Part shown: piece by piece, positions 44,205-53,364 of the stretch
How the letters are laid out: every line of letters begins with the position of its first letter
Numbering within the stretch: position 1 is the first letter of the stretch
Assembly (NCBI RefSeq): GCF_003719195.1
Contig: NZ_CP024996.1
Coordinates: 4,836,001 to 4,900,000 of the forward strand
Direction: 5' to 3'
From: Herbaspirillum rubrisubalbicans
GTDB lineage: Bacteria > Pseudomonadota > Gammaproteobacteria > Burkholderiales > Burkholderiaceae_D
Length of the DNA: 64,000 nt
The notes under the pieces: generated by a model
The model's input: only the letters and a program-made list of their open reading frames with translations
What the model was told of the DNA's origin: nothing
The model's database searches: none
Translations under genes and position numbers: made by a program

Positions 44205-45059
44205 TCAGGCTGCGGCGGCGCCGGACGGCAGGATACGCTGGGTCACTTCCTTGCGGTAGCGGTTCAGCTCCTGGACGTTGCTGAAGGTACGTTCGAACAG
44301 CAGCGACATGTTGTGCAGGATGCGGTCCACGACCTTCTTTTCCCATTCGCCGTCGAACTTGATCTGGCTGTCCAGCCAGCGCTCCAGCCATTCCGGGTCG
44401 GGCAGGCGGCTTTGCACGGTGTCGTTGGGGAACAGTGCCTGGTTCACGTGCAGGTTGGTCGGGTGCAGCGGCTTTTCGGTGCGACGGGCCGAGGCCATCA
44501 ACACACCGATCTTGGCGAAGGCCGCACGGGCCTTGTCGCCCACTTCGTTCAAGGCCTTCTTCATGTAGCGCAGGTAGGCGCCGCCGTGGCGGGCTTCATC
44601 CTGGCTGATGATCTTGTAGATCTGCTTGATGACCGGCTCGGTGTGCCAGTCGGCAGCACAGCGGTACCAGTGGTTCAGGCGGATCTCGCCGCAGAAGTGC
44701 AGCATCAGGGTTTCCAGCGGCGGGGCGGGATCGAACTCGAAGCGCACGTTGTGCAGCTCTTCTTCGGTCGGGCACAGGTCCGGGCGGAAGCGGCGCAGGT
44801 ATTCCATCAGCACCAGCGAGTGCTTCTGTTCTTCGAAGAACCATACCGACATGAATGCCGAAAAATCGCTGTCCCCGCGATTGTCGCGCAGGAACATCTC
44901 GGTCGCCGGCAGCGCCGACCATTCCGTGATCGCGTTCATGCGGATGGTCTGCGCCTGTTCGTCGGTGAGCAAGGAAGCATCGAACTTGTCCCAGGGAATA
45001 TCCTTATCCATATTCCAACGGACCTGCTCTAGCGATTTGAACAATTCTGGGTACAGCAT
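44205..45059 (-). CDS. Ferritin-like di-iron protein (acyl-ACP desaturase-related)
   Basis: A 284-residue mostly helical protein. Iron-ligand motifs EEQKH (near residue 76) and DEARH (near 154) are two ExxH pairs of the ferritin-like superfamily, with a third Glu in FCGEIRLNHW. Possible relatives are acyl-ACP desaturases and AurF-like oxygenases. Substrate not known. It may be monocistronic, ending at a clear terminator. Confidence 0.78.
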   Translation of the reverse strand: MLYPELFKSLEQVRWNMDKDIPWDKFDASLLTDEQAQTIRMNAITEWSALPATEMFLRDNRGDSDFSAFMSVWFFEEQKHSLVLMEYLRRFRPDLCPTEEELHNVRFEFDPAPPLETLMLHFCGEIRLNHWYRCAADWHTEPVIKQIYKIISQDEARHGGAYLRYMKKALNEVGDKARAAFAKIGVLMASARRTEKPLHPTNLHVNQALFPNDTVQSRLPDPEWLERWLDSQIKFDGEWEKKVVDRILHNMSLLFERTFSNVQELNRYRKEVTQRILPSGAAAA

Positions 45060-45196
45060 CTCAGTAGGGGCCTATATGCGTTAAGTGTTTGATTTTAACA
45101 AGATTTTCCCGATCCATACTAAAACGGTCAGGTTTCAGCAATATGACAAAGGCCCGGACGCTTCATGCGCCCAGGCCGACGCCGACCGGGCGCGGA

Positions 45197-46054
45197 TCAG
45201 GGGGATGTTGGCTTGCGGGAGGCTGGCTTCTTGTTTTGCCGCGATTGTACAACAGCCGTCCGGGCCGGCGCGCTCGTATTTGCGGCGCGCTTGGGGGCTT
45301 TCTTGACTGCTGGCTTCCCGGGCGGCGGCTTGGCCCCTTTGACTGGCTTGGAAGCGCCAGCCGGCTTGCCTTTGGGGGGGGCCTTGGGCTTGGCCGCAAC
45401 TGTCTTATTTTCGCTACGCTTGGCAGCCTTGGGCGGCTTGGCCGGCTTCAGCAAGGGCTCCTGGTCGGGCGTGCTGCCGGCCAGGGCATTGCCGACGGCG
45501 TGCTTGAATTGCTCCTGCAACACATTCCACCAAGCATTGGGGTTGGCAATGGCGGACTGGAAATCGGGGGCCGGCGGAACCACGGCTTCCTCTTCGACGG
45601 GTGGCGGCGGCTCGGCTTGAGATACTTGCTCTTCAGCAACATCTTGCGCAGCGGCTTGCGCCGGCTCTTCTTCCGGCGTTTCTTGCGGGGCCGCCCCGGC
45701 GCCCGGCCACATCGGGAAACCGAAGGGGAAAGGCGGCGGCGTGCTGGCCTCTTCATCAGCAGCCGTCTCATCGGCCGGGGCCTGACGCGACGCCATGATG
45801 GCGCTCATGGCCTGCAAGGTGGAGAGCGTGGCGCTTTGCACTTCCAGGGTCTGGATGGTGGCCTTCAACATGTTCAGGTTCAGTTCCAGCCAGGAGGCCA
45901 CGGTCTTGAGGTCTGCGATCTTCTTGTTGATGTCTTCCACCGACAGCGAGGGCGTGGCCATGGCGGGCGCGCCCATGCTGCTCCACATCTTCTTCATGAA
46001 TTCGATGGTATCGGCCACCGAGCCTGCGCCCGGCATCTGCTCCTGGTTCAGCAT
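45197..46054 (-). CDS. phaM: PhaM-like polyhydroxyalkanoate granule-associated protein
   Basis: A 285-residue protein. The N-terminal domain (about residues 10-90) has WSSMGAP and SVEDINKKIADLKTVASWLELNLNML in the PhaM manner. A long Pro/Glu/Ala-rich linker follows, and a Lys/Pro/Ala-rich tail from about residue 200 should bind DNA. PhaM of Ralstonia activates PHA synthase and ties granules to the nucleoid. Assignment rests on the N-terminal likeness and tail composition. Confidence 0.75.
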   Translation of the reverse strand: MLNQEQMPGAGSVADTIEFMKKMWSSMGAPAMATPSLSVEDINKKIADLKTVASWLELNLNMLKATIQTLEVQSATLSTLQAMSAIMASRQAPADETAADEEASTPPPFPFGFPMWPGAGAAPQETPEEEPAQAAAQDVAEEQVSQAEPPPPVEEEAVVPPAPDFQSAIANPNAWWNVLQEQFKHAVGNALAGSTPDQEPLLKPAKPPKAAKRSENKTVAAKPKAPPKGKPAGASKPVKGAKPPPGKPAVKKAPKRAANTSAPARTAVVQSRQNKKPASRKPTSP

Positions 46055-46102
46055 GAGTTCGCTCCTGTTGTTGTGTGCTACCTGGTGCTACGTCTGTACG
46101 TG

Positions 46103-47398
46103 TCAGCGTGGCGGGCGCTGCATCCGGCAGCTACTGGGCAGCGCCGTCTGCTCGGCCGGGATGAAACGCTCGGTACGGAATCCAAAGCCGCTGCCCTCGT
46201 TGTCGAAACGGATGCCGCCGCTGTCGGCGCGCTGCATCTGCATCAGGTAGAGCGGCTGGATCAGTTGATGATCCTCGGCCCGCATGGTCGCCTGGTGGAA
46301 GGCGTTCTGATAATGCGCGCCTTCCAGGGCATATGCAACCGCCTTGGGATCGGTGGTCCCGGCCTTTTCGATGGCCTTGACCAGCATGTCGATCATCACC
46401 TGCATCCGCAGATAGAGATAGTCATCCTTGGGTTGCGGGTAGCGCTTGCGGAATTCCAGATAGTAGGCGTCGCTAGGCGAGCCCGGATTGCCGCCCGCGT
46501 TGGGATGCCACTCAGCCACCGCCCGCACCACCCCCACGCCGGCCTCGCCGATGGCAGCCGGGGCCCCGAGGCTGTTGGCATAGAAGGTATAGAACTTGGC
46601 CTTGAAGCCGGCGTCGCGCGCCGCCTTGACCAAGAGCGTCAGGTCATTGCCCCAGTTGCCGGTGATGACCGCATCCGCTCCGGCGCTGCGCATCTTGGCG
46701 ATGTAGGGAGAGAAATCCTTGATCTTGCCGATCGGGTGCAGCTCATCGCCGACGATGGCGATGTCGGGTCGCTTGAGCGCCAATTGCTCACGCGCCGCCT
46801 TGGCCACCTGGCGACCAAAGCTGTAGTCCTGGCCAATCAGATAGACCTTCTTGGTCGCGGGGTCGGCCTTGATGGCTTCGGTCAGGGCTTGCATCCGCAT
46901 GTCGGCGCTGGCGTCGAAACGGAAGTGCCAGAAGCTGCATTTCTCGTTGGTCAGGGTGGGATCGACCGCCGAGTAATTCAGGAACAGCACCCGATGATCC
47001 GGCTCGCGCTGGTTGTGCTTGTTGACCGCGTCGATCAAGGCCGCAGCCACCGCCGAACTGTTGCCCTCGATCAGGAAGGGGATGCGTTCATCGGTCAACT
47101 GGCGCAACTGCACCAGCGAGTCTTCCACCCCCAGCTTGTTGTCGAAGGTGGAGAGCTGTAACAGGTGCTTGCCATCGGGCAGGCTCACGCCACCGCGGGC
47201 ATTGATGCGCTCGATGGCATAGCTGATGTTGCGCACCACGGCCTCACCGGCATTGGCGAAGGGACCGGAGAGGCCATCGATCATGCCGATGCGGATCGGC
47301 GGCAAGGGGGCAGCAACGGCGGCGCAGACACTGGCCAGCGCCAAGAGGGCGGCCGAGCACACACGCAAAGGCAGGCGGGAAGACAGGGACAGGTTCAT
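46103..47398 (-). CDS. Branched-chain-amino-acid-type ABC substrate-binding protein
   Basis: A 431-residue periplasmic binding protein (LivJ/Peripla_BP_6 type) with signal peptide to about residue 29. IRIGMIDGLSGPFANAGEAVV and LIGQDYSFGRQVAKAAREQ are typical. No permease or ATPase gene is adjacent, so it may work with a transporter elsewhere. ATG 47398 gives the signal peptide start. Confidence 0.88.
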   Translation of the reverse strand: MNLSLSSRLPLRVCSAALLALASVCAAVAAPLPPIRIGMIDGLSGPFANAGEAVVRNISYAIERINARGGVSLPDGKHLLQLSTFDNKLGVEDSLVQLRQLTDERIPFLIEGNSSAVAAALIDAVNKHNQREPDHRVLFLNYSAVDPTLTNEKCSFWHFRFDASADMRMQALTEAIKADPATKKVYLIGQDYSFGRQVAKAAREQLALKRPDIAIVGDELHPIGKIKDFSPYIAKMRSAGADAVITGNWGNDLTLLVKAARDAGFKAKFYTFYANSLGAPAAIGEAGVGVVRAVAEWHPNAGGNPGSPSDAYYLEFRKRYPQPKDDYLYLRMQVMIDMLVKAIEKAGTTDPKAVAYALEGAHYQNAFHQATMRAEDHQLIQPLYLMQMQRADSGGIRFDNEGSGFGFRTERFIPAEQTALPSSCRMQRPPR

Positions 47399-47495
47399 CA
47401 ATTGACAGGGACAACGACCAAAAGCCGCATTGTACGTGGTTTGACCTGGCCTCTTGCCCAGGACGACGGCCACGCGATCCGATAAACTGGCGGGC

Positions 47496-48638
47496 ATGAG
47501 CGAAGTTTCCCTTCCACCCCGGCGCTGGCCGCGCCTGTTGATCCTGATCGCATTGAGCCTGGCGCTGCATGGGGTGGTGGTGGACTGGGCTCGGCACCAC
47601 ATCGTCCCACCCGGCGCGGCACAGGAACCGGTCATGACGGTGGAACTGCGGCCGGTGCCGCCACCGGAGCAGCCGGTGGTCCTGCCGGCCCCCGCACCGG
47701 CGCAGCCCAAGCGCAGCAAGCCCGCTCGCCAAGCCGCGCCAGCACCGACGCGCCATGCCGAACCATCCATCGAGCCCCCCGACGAACCGATCCGGGAAAC
47801 GGTAGAACCGATCTACACGCCCGCCCCGCAGGCCGCGCACGCCATGCCAGCGGCGAGCACCGGCGTATCCGACGTATCCGGTGATGGCCAGGCACAGGGC
47901 GGCACAGGCAATGGCACGGCCACGGTAGATGCCAGCCCCGACGACAGCCAGGCACCGGCCACGGGCAAGCAGTACCACACCAGCGCCCCGCCCAGCGCGC
48001 TGCTCCAATACGACGTCACCGGCACCAAGGACCAGCAGCCCGCCTATGGCCGGGGCAGCATAGACTGGCACAACGAAGGCAACCACTACCGGGTAGAGGG
48101 CAAGGCCAAGGCGCTGTTCTTCACCCTGCTCAATTTCACCAGCGTGGGCGAACTGGATGCCTGGGGCGTCTCGCCGGAGCTCTACACCGAGCAGAAAGGC
48201 TTCAAGTCGGCCACCAACACCCACTTCAACCGCGCGCGCAACCTGGTCAGCTTTTCCGCCTCCACCACCAGCTACCCGCGCCGTGGCGGCGAGCAGGACC
48301 GGGCCAGCCTGATCTGGCAACTGGCCGCCATCGGCCGTGGCGACGCCACGCAGATCCAGCCGGGGGCGGTGATCGACCTGTTCGTGGCCGGGGTGCGCGA
48401 TGGCGAACTCTGGCGCGTACAGGTGCTGGGCCAGGAAGCCCTCGACCTGCCCATCGGCCATCTGCAGACCTGGCACCTGGTGCGGATGCCCAAGCCCGGC
48501 TCCTATGACGACCGAGTCGATATCTGGCTGGCGCCACAGCACGAGTGGTATCCGGTGCGGGTGCGCTATACCGACCTGCGGCCCCCTGGCGACTACACCC
48601 AACTGGACTTGTCAGAACTCAAGCCACCGGAACCCTAA
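47496..48638 (+). CDS. DUF3108 protein with N-terminal anchor and proline-rich linker
   Basis: A 380-residue protein. A membrane segment near residues 12-30 is followed by a Pro-rich spacer to about residue 160, TonB-like in layout, and then a DUF3108 domain ending WLAPQHEWYPVRVRYTD. The domain matches the next gene at the same motifs (GGEQDR, IWLAP, EWYPVR). Function unknown, probably periplasmic or envelope-linked. Confidence 0.75.
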   Translation: MSEVSLPPRRWPRLLILIALSLALHGVVVDWARHHIVPPGAAQEPVMTVELRPVPPPEQPVVLPAPAPAQPKRSKPARQAAPAPTRHAEPSIEPPDEPIRETVEPIYTPAPQAAHAMPAASTGVSDVSGDGQAQGGTGNGTATVDASPDDSQAPATGKQYHTSAPPSALLQYDVTGTKDQQPAYGRGSIDWHNEGNHYRVEGKAKALFFTLLNFTSVGELDAWGVSPELYTEQKGFKSATNTHFNRARNLVSFSASTTSYPRRGGEQDRASLIWQLAAIGRGDATQIQPGAVIDLFVAGVRDGELWRVQVLGQEALDLPIGHLQTWHLVRMPKPGSYDDRVDIWLAPQHEWYPVRVRYTDLRPPGDYTQLDLSELKPPEP

Positions 48639-48801
48639 GGCCTGCCCGATCCGGCCAGCCCTGTCAAAATCGGAAACAATTGCGCACAATTGCGCTGCCA
48701 GACGGCAGAACCGTCACCGGGTATTCTGGTCGTATTTGTTCATATGACACCTACATGCCCCTCCCCCAAAGCCCTATAGAGACCAAGACGAAGAGCTCGC
48801 C

Positions 48802-49584
48802 ATGAACAAACTTTCACATCGCCTCCTAACCACCACCCTACGCACCCTGGCCGCCCTGCCACTGGCTGCGCTGCTGGCCAGCGCCCCGGCGCAGGCCGCC
48901 GAAGGACCGCACCCGGTCGAGAAACGTCCCTTCAACCTGCCGCCCTCGGCCGAGCTGCATTACGCCATCAGCGCCAAGCAAAGCGGCATCGACCTCAAGG
49001 GCGAAGGCCTGGTGAAGTGGAGCCAAAACAAGACCGCCTACAGCGTCACCACCGAAACCCGCGCCATGCTGCTGGGCAAGATCCTGGAAACCAGCAGCGA
49101 AGGCGCCATCGACGCCTACGGTCTGGCGCCGTCGCGCTTCATCGAAAAACGCCTGCGCCGCGAACCGACCACCACCACCTTCAACCGCGAGCAGAACAAG
49201 ATCACCTTCACCGAATCGGCCGAGAGCTTCCCGCTGCAAGGGGGCGAGCAGGATCGCACCGGCATCACCTGGCAATTCGTGGCCATTGCCCGCGCCAACG
49301 CCGCCAAGATGAAACCGGGCTCGGAATGGAAGTTCTTCGTGGCCGGCCCGCGCGATGCCGAGCAATGGACCTTCAAGGTGGTCGGTCGCGAAAAGGTCAA
49401 GACCGCCCAGGGCGAGACCGAAGCACTGCACCTGTTCCGCAATCCACCACCGGACGACCAGGCCCAGAAGCTCGATATCTGGCTCGCACCCAAGATGGAG
49501 TGGTATCCGGTGCGCCTGAAGTTCACCGATCCCAATGGCGACTATATCGAGCAGGTGCTGGATTCGGTCAACAAAACCCACTAA
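48802..49584 (+). CDS. DUF3108 secreted protein
   Basis: A 260-residue protein with signal peptide (cleavage near APAQA-AEG) and a DUF3108 domain. QGGEQDRTGITWQF and DIWLAPKMEWYPVRLKFTD match the upstream paralogue. It has no membrane anchor after cleavage. Function unknown. Confidence 0.8.
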   Translation: MNKLSHRLLTTTLRTLAALPLAALLASAPAQAAEGPHPVEKRPFNLPPSAELHYAISAKQSGIDLKGEGLVKWSQNKTAYSVTTETRAMLLGKILETSSEGAIDAYGLAPSRFIEKRLRREPTTTTFNREQNKITFTESAESFPLQGGEQDRTGITWQFVAIARANAAKMKPGSEWKFFVAGPRDAEQWTFKVVGREKVKTAQGETEALHLFRNPPPDDQAQKLDIWLAPKMEWYPVRLKFTDPNGDYIEQVLDSVNKTH

Positions 49585-49680
49585 GCTAGCCGCTGTTGAA
49601 CACGCGGGGCCTGGGCTGGCAGCGATGCCGTCAGGCCCCGCGTGCTTGTCCCCGTCTCCCTTCCAGCCTTGAGCAAGAAC

Positions 49681-50421
49681 ATGTCCGCTACGCCTCCCAT
49701 CGCCCCCACCCTCAACACCCAAAGCGCCCTGGTGCTCTTTTCCGGTGGCCAGGATTCCACCACCTGCCTGGCCTGGGCGCTGTCGCGCTATGCGCGGGTG
49801 GAAACCATCGGCTTCGACTACGGCCAGCGCCACGCCATCGAACTGCAAGTGCGTCCGGCCCTGCTGCAAAAGATGAAGACCTTCTCGCCTGACTGGCAAG
49901 CGCGCCTGGGCGAAGACCACATGATCGACCTGTCGCTGATCGGCAAGATTTCCGACACGGCATTGACCCGCGATGTCGCCATCGCCATGCAGGACAATGG
50001 TCTGCCCAATACCTTCGTGCCCGGTCGCAACCTGTTGTTCATGACGGTGGCCGCCACGCTGGCCTATCGCCGTGGCTTGAACGTGCTGGTGGGCGGGATG
50101 TGCGAAACCGATTTCTCGGGCTATCCCGATTGCCGCGACGACACCATGAAGGCGCTGCAGGTGGCCCTGAACCTGGGCATGGCCACGCAGCTGAAAGTGG
50201 AAACGCCGCTGATGTGGATCGACAAGGCCGACACCTGGTCGCTGGCCGAATCGCTGGGAGGCAGCGCGCTGGTGGACCTGATCCGCGCCGATACCCATAC
50301 CTGCTACCTGGGCGAGCGCGGCCAGTTGCATGACTGGGGTCATGGCTGTGGCAAGTGCCCGGCCTGCGAGTTGCGCGCACGCGGCTACCAGCAGTACGCG
50401 GCACGCAAAACGACCGGCTGA
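49681..50421 (+). CDS. queC: 7-cyano-7-deazaguanine synthase QueC
   Basis: A 246-residue enzyme making preQ0 for queuosine. [19 protein letters not shown] is the PP-loop. Zinc ligands are in [10 protein letters not shown] with an upstream Cys in [12 protein letters not shown] 49681 starts MSATPPIAP. Other que genes are not in the window. Confidence 0.95.
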   Translation: MSATPPIAPTLNTQSALVLFSGGQDSTTCLAWALSRYARVETIGFDYGQRHAIELQVRPALLQKMKTFSPDWQARLGEDHMIDLSLIGKISDTALTRDVAIAMQDNGLPNTFVPGRNLLFMTVAATLAYRRGLNVLVGGMCETDFSGYPDCRDDTMKALQVALNLGMATQLKVETPLMWIDKADTWSLAESLGGSALVDLIRADTHTCYLGERGQLHDWGHGCGKCPACELRARGYQQYAARKTTG

Positions 50422-50459
50422 TCAGGCACAATAGGCTCACTTCTCCACGCCCGAGCCTC

Positions 50460-51644
50460 ATGCCCATCACACCCTCCCAGCTCATCGCCCGGAGTACCGC
50501 CGCCCTGCTGGTGGTGCTGGCCGGTGCCGAGATCGGCCGCCGCCTGGCCGACCTGCCCAGCCTGCCGACGCTGGTCGACCTGCAATTCGACCTGACCCCG
50601 CGCAGCCAGAGCTACAAGGTGTTCCAGGCCAACCCGATTGCGCGCTCCAGCCATCCACAGCCGCTACCCACGGCGCTGCGCGCGCTGGACATCCAGGTGC
50701 CGTGGAAGGATGGCAGCAGCCTGTCGGTAAGCGATTTTCTCAAGAGCACGGCGACCCAGGCCTTCGTGGTGGTGCAGGATGGCCGCGTGGTCTACGAACG
50801 CTACATCGATGGCGACGACGCCAATACCCGCTTCGCCTCGTTCTCGGTGGCCAAGTCCTTCGTCTCGGCGCTGACCGGCGTGGCCTTGCAGCAAGGCAAG
50901 ATCAAGTCGCTCAATGAACCCATAGGCCGTTATCTCAACCGCACTGAGATCGCCCCGGCCTACGCCAACATCACCATCGGCCAGTTGCTGGACATGCGTT
51001 CGGGCATCGATGTGCAGGAAAACTATGGCGGCTCGCTGGTCTCGCCGGTGGTGCGCATGTTCGTCAGCACCGACCTGCAACGCTTCATCGCGCGCCGTGA
51101 CGGCCTGCGCTTTACGCCCGGTTCGCGCTTTGAATACCGCAGCATCGATACCCTGGTGCTCTCACGCGTGCTGGCCCGTGCCACCGGGATGCGCCTGTCC
51201 GACTTCGCCCAGCAAGCCCTGTGGGAACCGCTGGGCATGGAACAGGACGCTACCTGGAGCGTGGATAGCCAAGAGCATGGCGTGGAAAAGGCTTTCTGCT
51301 GCCTCAACACCACTGCCCGTGACTTTTCCCGATTGGGCTTGCTCTATCTCGATGGCGGCCGCGTCGGCCAGCAGCAGATCGTCAGCCCTACCTGGGCCGC
51401 CGAACCACGCCAGCCGCTCAACAACAGCAATACGCTGGACTACCGCAACGGCTGGTGGATCCCGCCCGGCAATGCGGTGGACCGCGACTTCTCGGCCATC
51501 GGCGTGTTCGGCCAATACCTCTACATCAACCCCGCCACGCGTACGGTCATCGTCAAGTTGAGCGACTACGGGGTGGAACAGGATGAAGTGCTGACCCTGC
51601 TGGCCATGCGCAGGATCGGCCATTACTTGGCGGGGAAGGATTGA
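50460..51644 (+). CDS. Serine hydrolase of the beta-lactamase/EstB type
   Basis: A 394-residue protein with N-terminal hydrophobic segment (signal or anchor, about residues 10-24). The catalytic Ser-x-x-Lys is Ser129 to Lys132 (FSVAKSFVS), and the Tyr motif is around Tyr226 (EYRSID). This fits class C-like hydrolases and penicillin-binding-type enzymes. Substrate unknown. It starts 38 bp after queC. Confidence 0.88.
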   Translation: MPITPSQLIARSTAALLVVLAGAEIGRRLADLPSLPTLVDLQFDLTPRSQSYKVFQANPIARSSHPQPLPTALRALDIQVPWKDGSSLSVSDFLKSTATQAFVVVQDGRVVYERYIDGDDANTRFASFSVAKSFVSALTGVALQQGKIKSLNEPIGRYLNRTEIAPAYANITIGQLLDMRSGIDVQENYGGSLVSPVVRMFVSTDLQRFIARRDGLRFTPGSRFEYRSIDTLVLSRVLARATGMRLSDFAQQALWEPLGMEQDATWSVDSQEHGVEKAFCCLNTTARDFSRLGLLYLDGGRVGQQQIVSPTWAAEPRQPLNNSNTLDYRNGWWIPPGNAVDRDFSAIGVFGQYLYINPATRTVIVKLSDYGVEQDEVLTLLAMRRIGHYLAGKD

Positions 51645-51677
51645 ATTGGCGCCGCTTCATTGGCCCGGACAATAAAA

Positions 51678-51703
51678 AACCGCCTGTCTTGCAACAGGCG
51701 GTT
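51678..51703 (-). repeat. Left 26-bp direct repeat at the IS1182-family element, a terminator hairpin
   Basis: AACCGCCTG/CAGGCGGTT 9-bp stem with loop TCTTGCAA. On the minus strand it is followed by TTTTTTATTG, so it is the original terminator of the minus-strand genes to the right. It is an exact copy of 53270-53295. Confidence 0.88.
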
Positions 51704-53269
51704 CAGGTTGATGACGAACCCCGTGTTTTCGAACACGGGGTTTTGTTTTTCAGGCGCAGGTAATTTGCAGATGGTCGATGGCGCAGAAGCCAAGCAAGGC
51801 GCTCATTTTTCTCTGTAGCCACTTTTGTACGCTGGCAGAGGCGCTCAAGCCGTGTAAAAGCGCGCGCAAGCGCGCCACCAACAGGGCAATCTTCTTCATG
51901 TTCTGGGCCGCCGCCGCCAACAAGCACTGCTCGGCGACCTTGCGCAATCCCCGCATACGGGCATAACGATGTCCGTGCAATTGCTTGGCGTCGGCGAAGC
52001 TGCGTTCTACCGTTTCCTTGCGTCGGGCATAGATGCGCTTGCCCCATTCGGTACGACGCCGATCATCCACCTTCTCCTTGGAACGCTCCCACACATGGCG
52101 CGTCACCACCTTGACCGCATTGGCGCTATTGGTGCATTGCTCGCGTACCTTGCAGCCCCGGCATTGCTCAGGGTTGGATTTGTATTCCCGATACCCCTGC
52201 CGATTGGTGGTGCTGTAGTGCAAGGGTTGACCCTGCGGGCAGATGTATTCGTCACGGTAGGCATCGTACTCATACGCCCGTTTAAAGAATGTCCCCGGCT
52301 TGTGGTTGGGTGTGCGGTAGCCCATCACGCCGCTGATCTCGCGATTCTCCAGTCCCTGGCAGACGGCCGGTGTGAAGTAGCCCGCATCCAGGCCAACGGC
52401 CTGTACATCAAATCCGAACGTCTGGCGCTGACGATCCAGGCGCGCCAGATAAGGCTGACTGTCATGGACTGAGGCGGGCGTGACATGGGTATCGGTAATG
52501 ATGGAATGCTTAGCATCGACGGTGCGGTGATCCAGGTAGAAGAAGCCCTTGGGCTTGTCGTCGCGCACCATGTAGCCGCTCTCGGGATCGGTGCGACTGA
52601 CCTTGATCTCTTTGGTGGGCGGCTCATCATCGTCGTCACGCTTGAGCGGTTTCTTGCCATGCTCGGCACGGTCGATATCCACAGCGGCATCCAATTCGGC
52701 CAGATAGGCCGAGGGGGTCTGGGTAACTTGAACGTAGTCGAACTTGTTCTTGTTGGCGTTGGCCTTGAGGTGGGTGCTGTCGCTGTAGAGCACACGGCCA
52801 TCGACCATGCCGCGTCCAATGGCCTGGCGCACGATCTCGTCGAAGATCTCTTGATAGACGGTGGTATCAATGAAGCGGCGGCGCCGGTTCTGGGAGAAGG
52901 TGGAGGAGTCCGGTACCTTGTCGGTCAAACGGAATCCGGCAAACCAGCGATAGGCCACATTGACCTGGACCTCGCGGATGAGCTGGCGCTCGCTGCGGAT
53001 ACCGAAGAGGTAACCGATGAACAAGAGCTTGAAGAGTACCACCGGGTCCAGTGCCGGGCGGCCATTGTCGGCGCAATACAGATGCGCCACCTTCTCTCGG
53101 ATGAACTCGAAATCCACCGCCGCGTCGATCTTGCGCAGCAGGTGGTCCTTGGGCACGAGCATCTCGATGGTCACCATCTCTAACTCGTGCTGGGCGGCTG
53201 TCGGTTTTTTGAGCATGACCGATTAAACAACAAAGCCTTGGCTTTCGCCAAGGCTTTGTCATCAATCTG
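51704..53269 (-). mobile_element. IS1182-family insertion sequence
   Basis: A complete element of 1566 bp. Terminal inverted repeats are CAGGTTGATGACGAA at the left and its near-match CAGATTGATGACAAA at the right (13 of 15). Each end also has a subterminal hairpin (ACCCCGTG... at 51719-51741 and AAGCCTTGG/CCAAGGCTT near 53233-53255). It carries one transposase gene and is bounded by a 26-bp target duplication. Confidence 0.88.
51750..53216 (-). CDS. IS1182-family transposase
   Basis: A 488-residue, apparently intact DDE transposase. An N-terminal DUF772 domain (ADNGRPALDPVVLFKLLFIGYLFGIRSERQ region) covers residues 45-125. The catalytic Asp is in LYSDSTHLKAN, a second in VGLDAGYFT, and the Glu in RKETVERSFADAK. 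A Cys-rich insert (CPQGQP, CRGCKVREQC) is typical of this family. No frameshift is seen. Confidence 0.95.
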   Translation of the reverse strand: MLKKPTAAQHELEMVTIEMLVPKDHLLRKIDAAVDFEFIREKVAHLYCADNGRPALDPVVLFKLLFIGYLFGIRSERQLIREVQVNVAYRWFAGFRLTDKVPDSSTFSQNRRRRFIDTTVYQEIFDEIVRQAIGRGMVDGRVLYSDSTHLKANANKNKFDYVQVTQTPSAYLAELDAAVDIDRAEHGKKPLKRDDDDEPPTKEIKVSRTDPESGYMVRDDKPKGFFYLDHRTVDAKHSIITDTHVTPASVHDSQPYLARLDRQRQTFGFDVQAVGLDAGYFTPAVCQGLENREISGVMGYRTPNHKPGTFFKRAYEYDAYRDEYICPQGQPLHYSTTNRQGYREYKSNPEQCRGCKVREQCTNSANAVKVVTRHVWERSKEKVDDRRRTEWGKRIYARRKETVERSFADAKQLHGHRYARMRGLRKVAEQCLLAAAAQNMKKIALLVARLRALLHGLSASASVQKWLQRKMSALLGFCAIDHLQITCA

Positions 53270-53295
53270 AACCGCCTGTCTTGCAACAGGCGGTT
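53270..53295 (-). repeat. Right 26-bp direct repeat at the IS1182-family element
   Basis: Exact copy of 51678-51703, the hairpin AACCGCCTG/CAGGCGGTT. It lies 69 bp after the mrcA stop. On this side the T-run is replaced by the IS end, so terminator activity here may be lower. Confidence 0.88.
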
Positions 53296-53364
53296 GTTGA
53301 TGAAAACTAAAAATATATAAACGATATAAATAGTTTTTTTCGATACCAGTTTTTGCAGTTCGCC

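Noticed and set aside
51719..51741. The hairpin inside the left end of the IS as a terminator of the serine hydrolase gene
   Set aside because: It lies inside the IS next to the inverted repeat and is better explained as a subterminal feature of the element.
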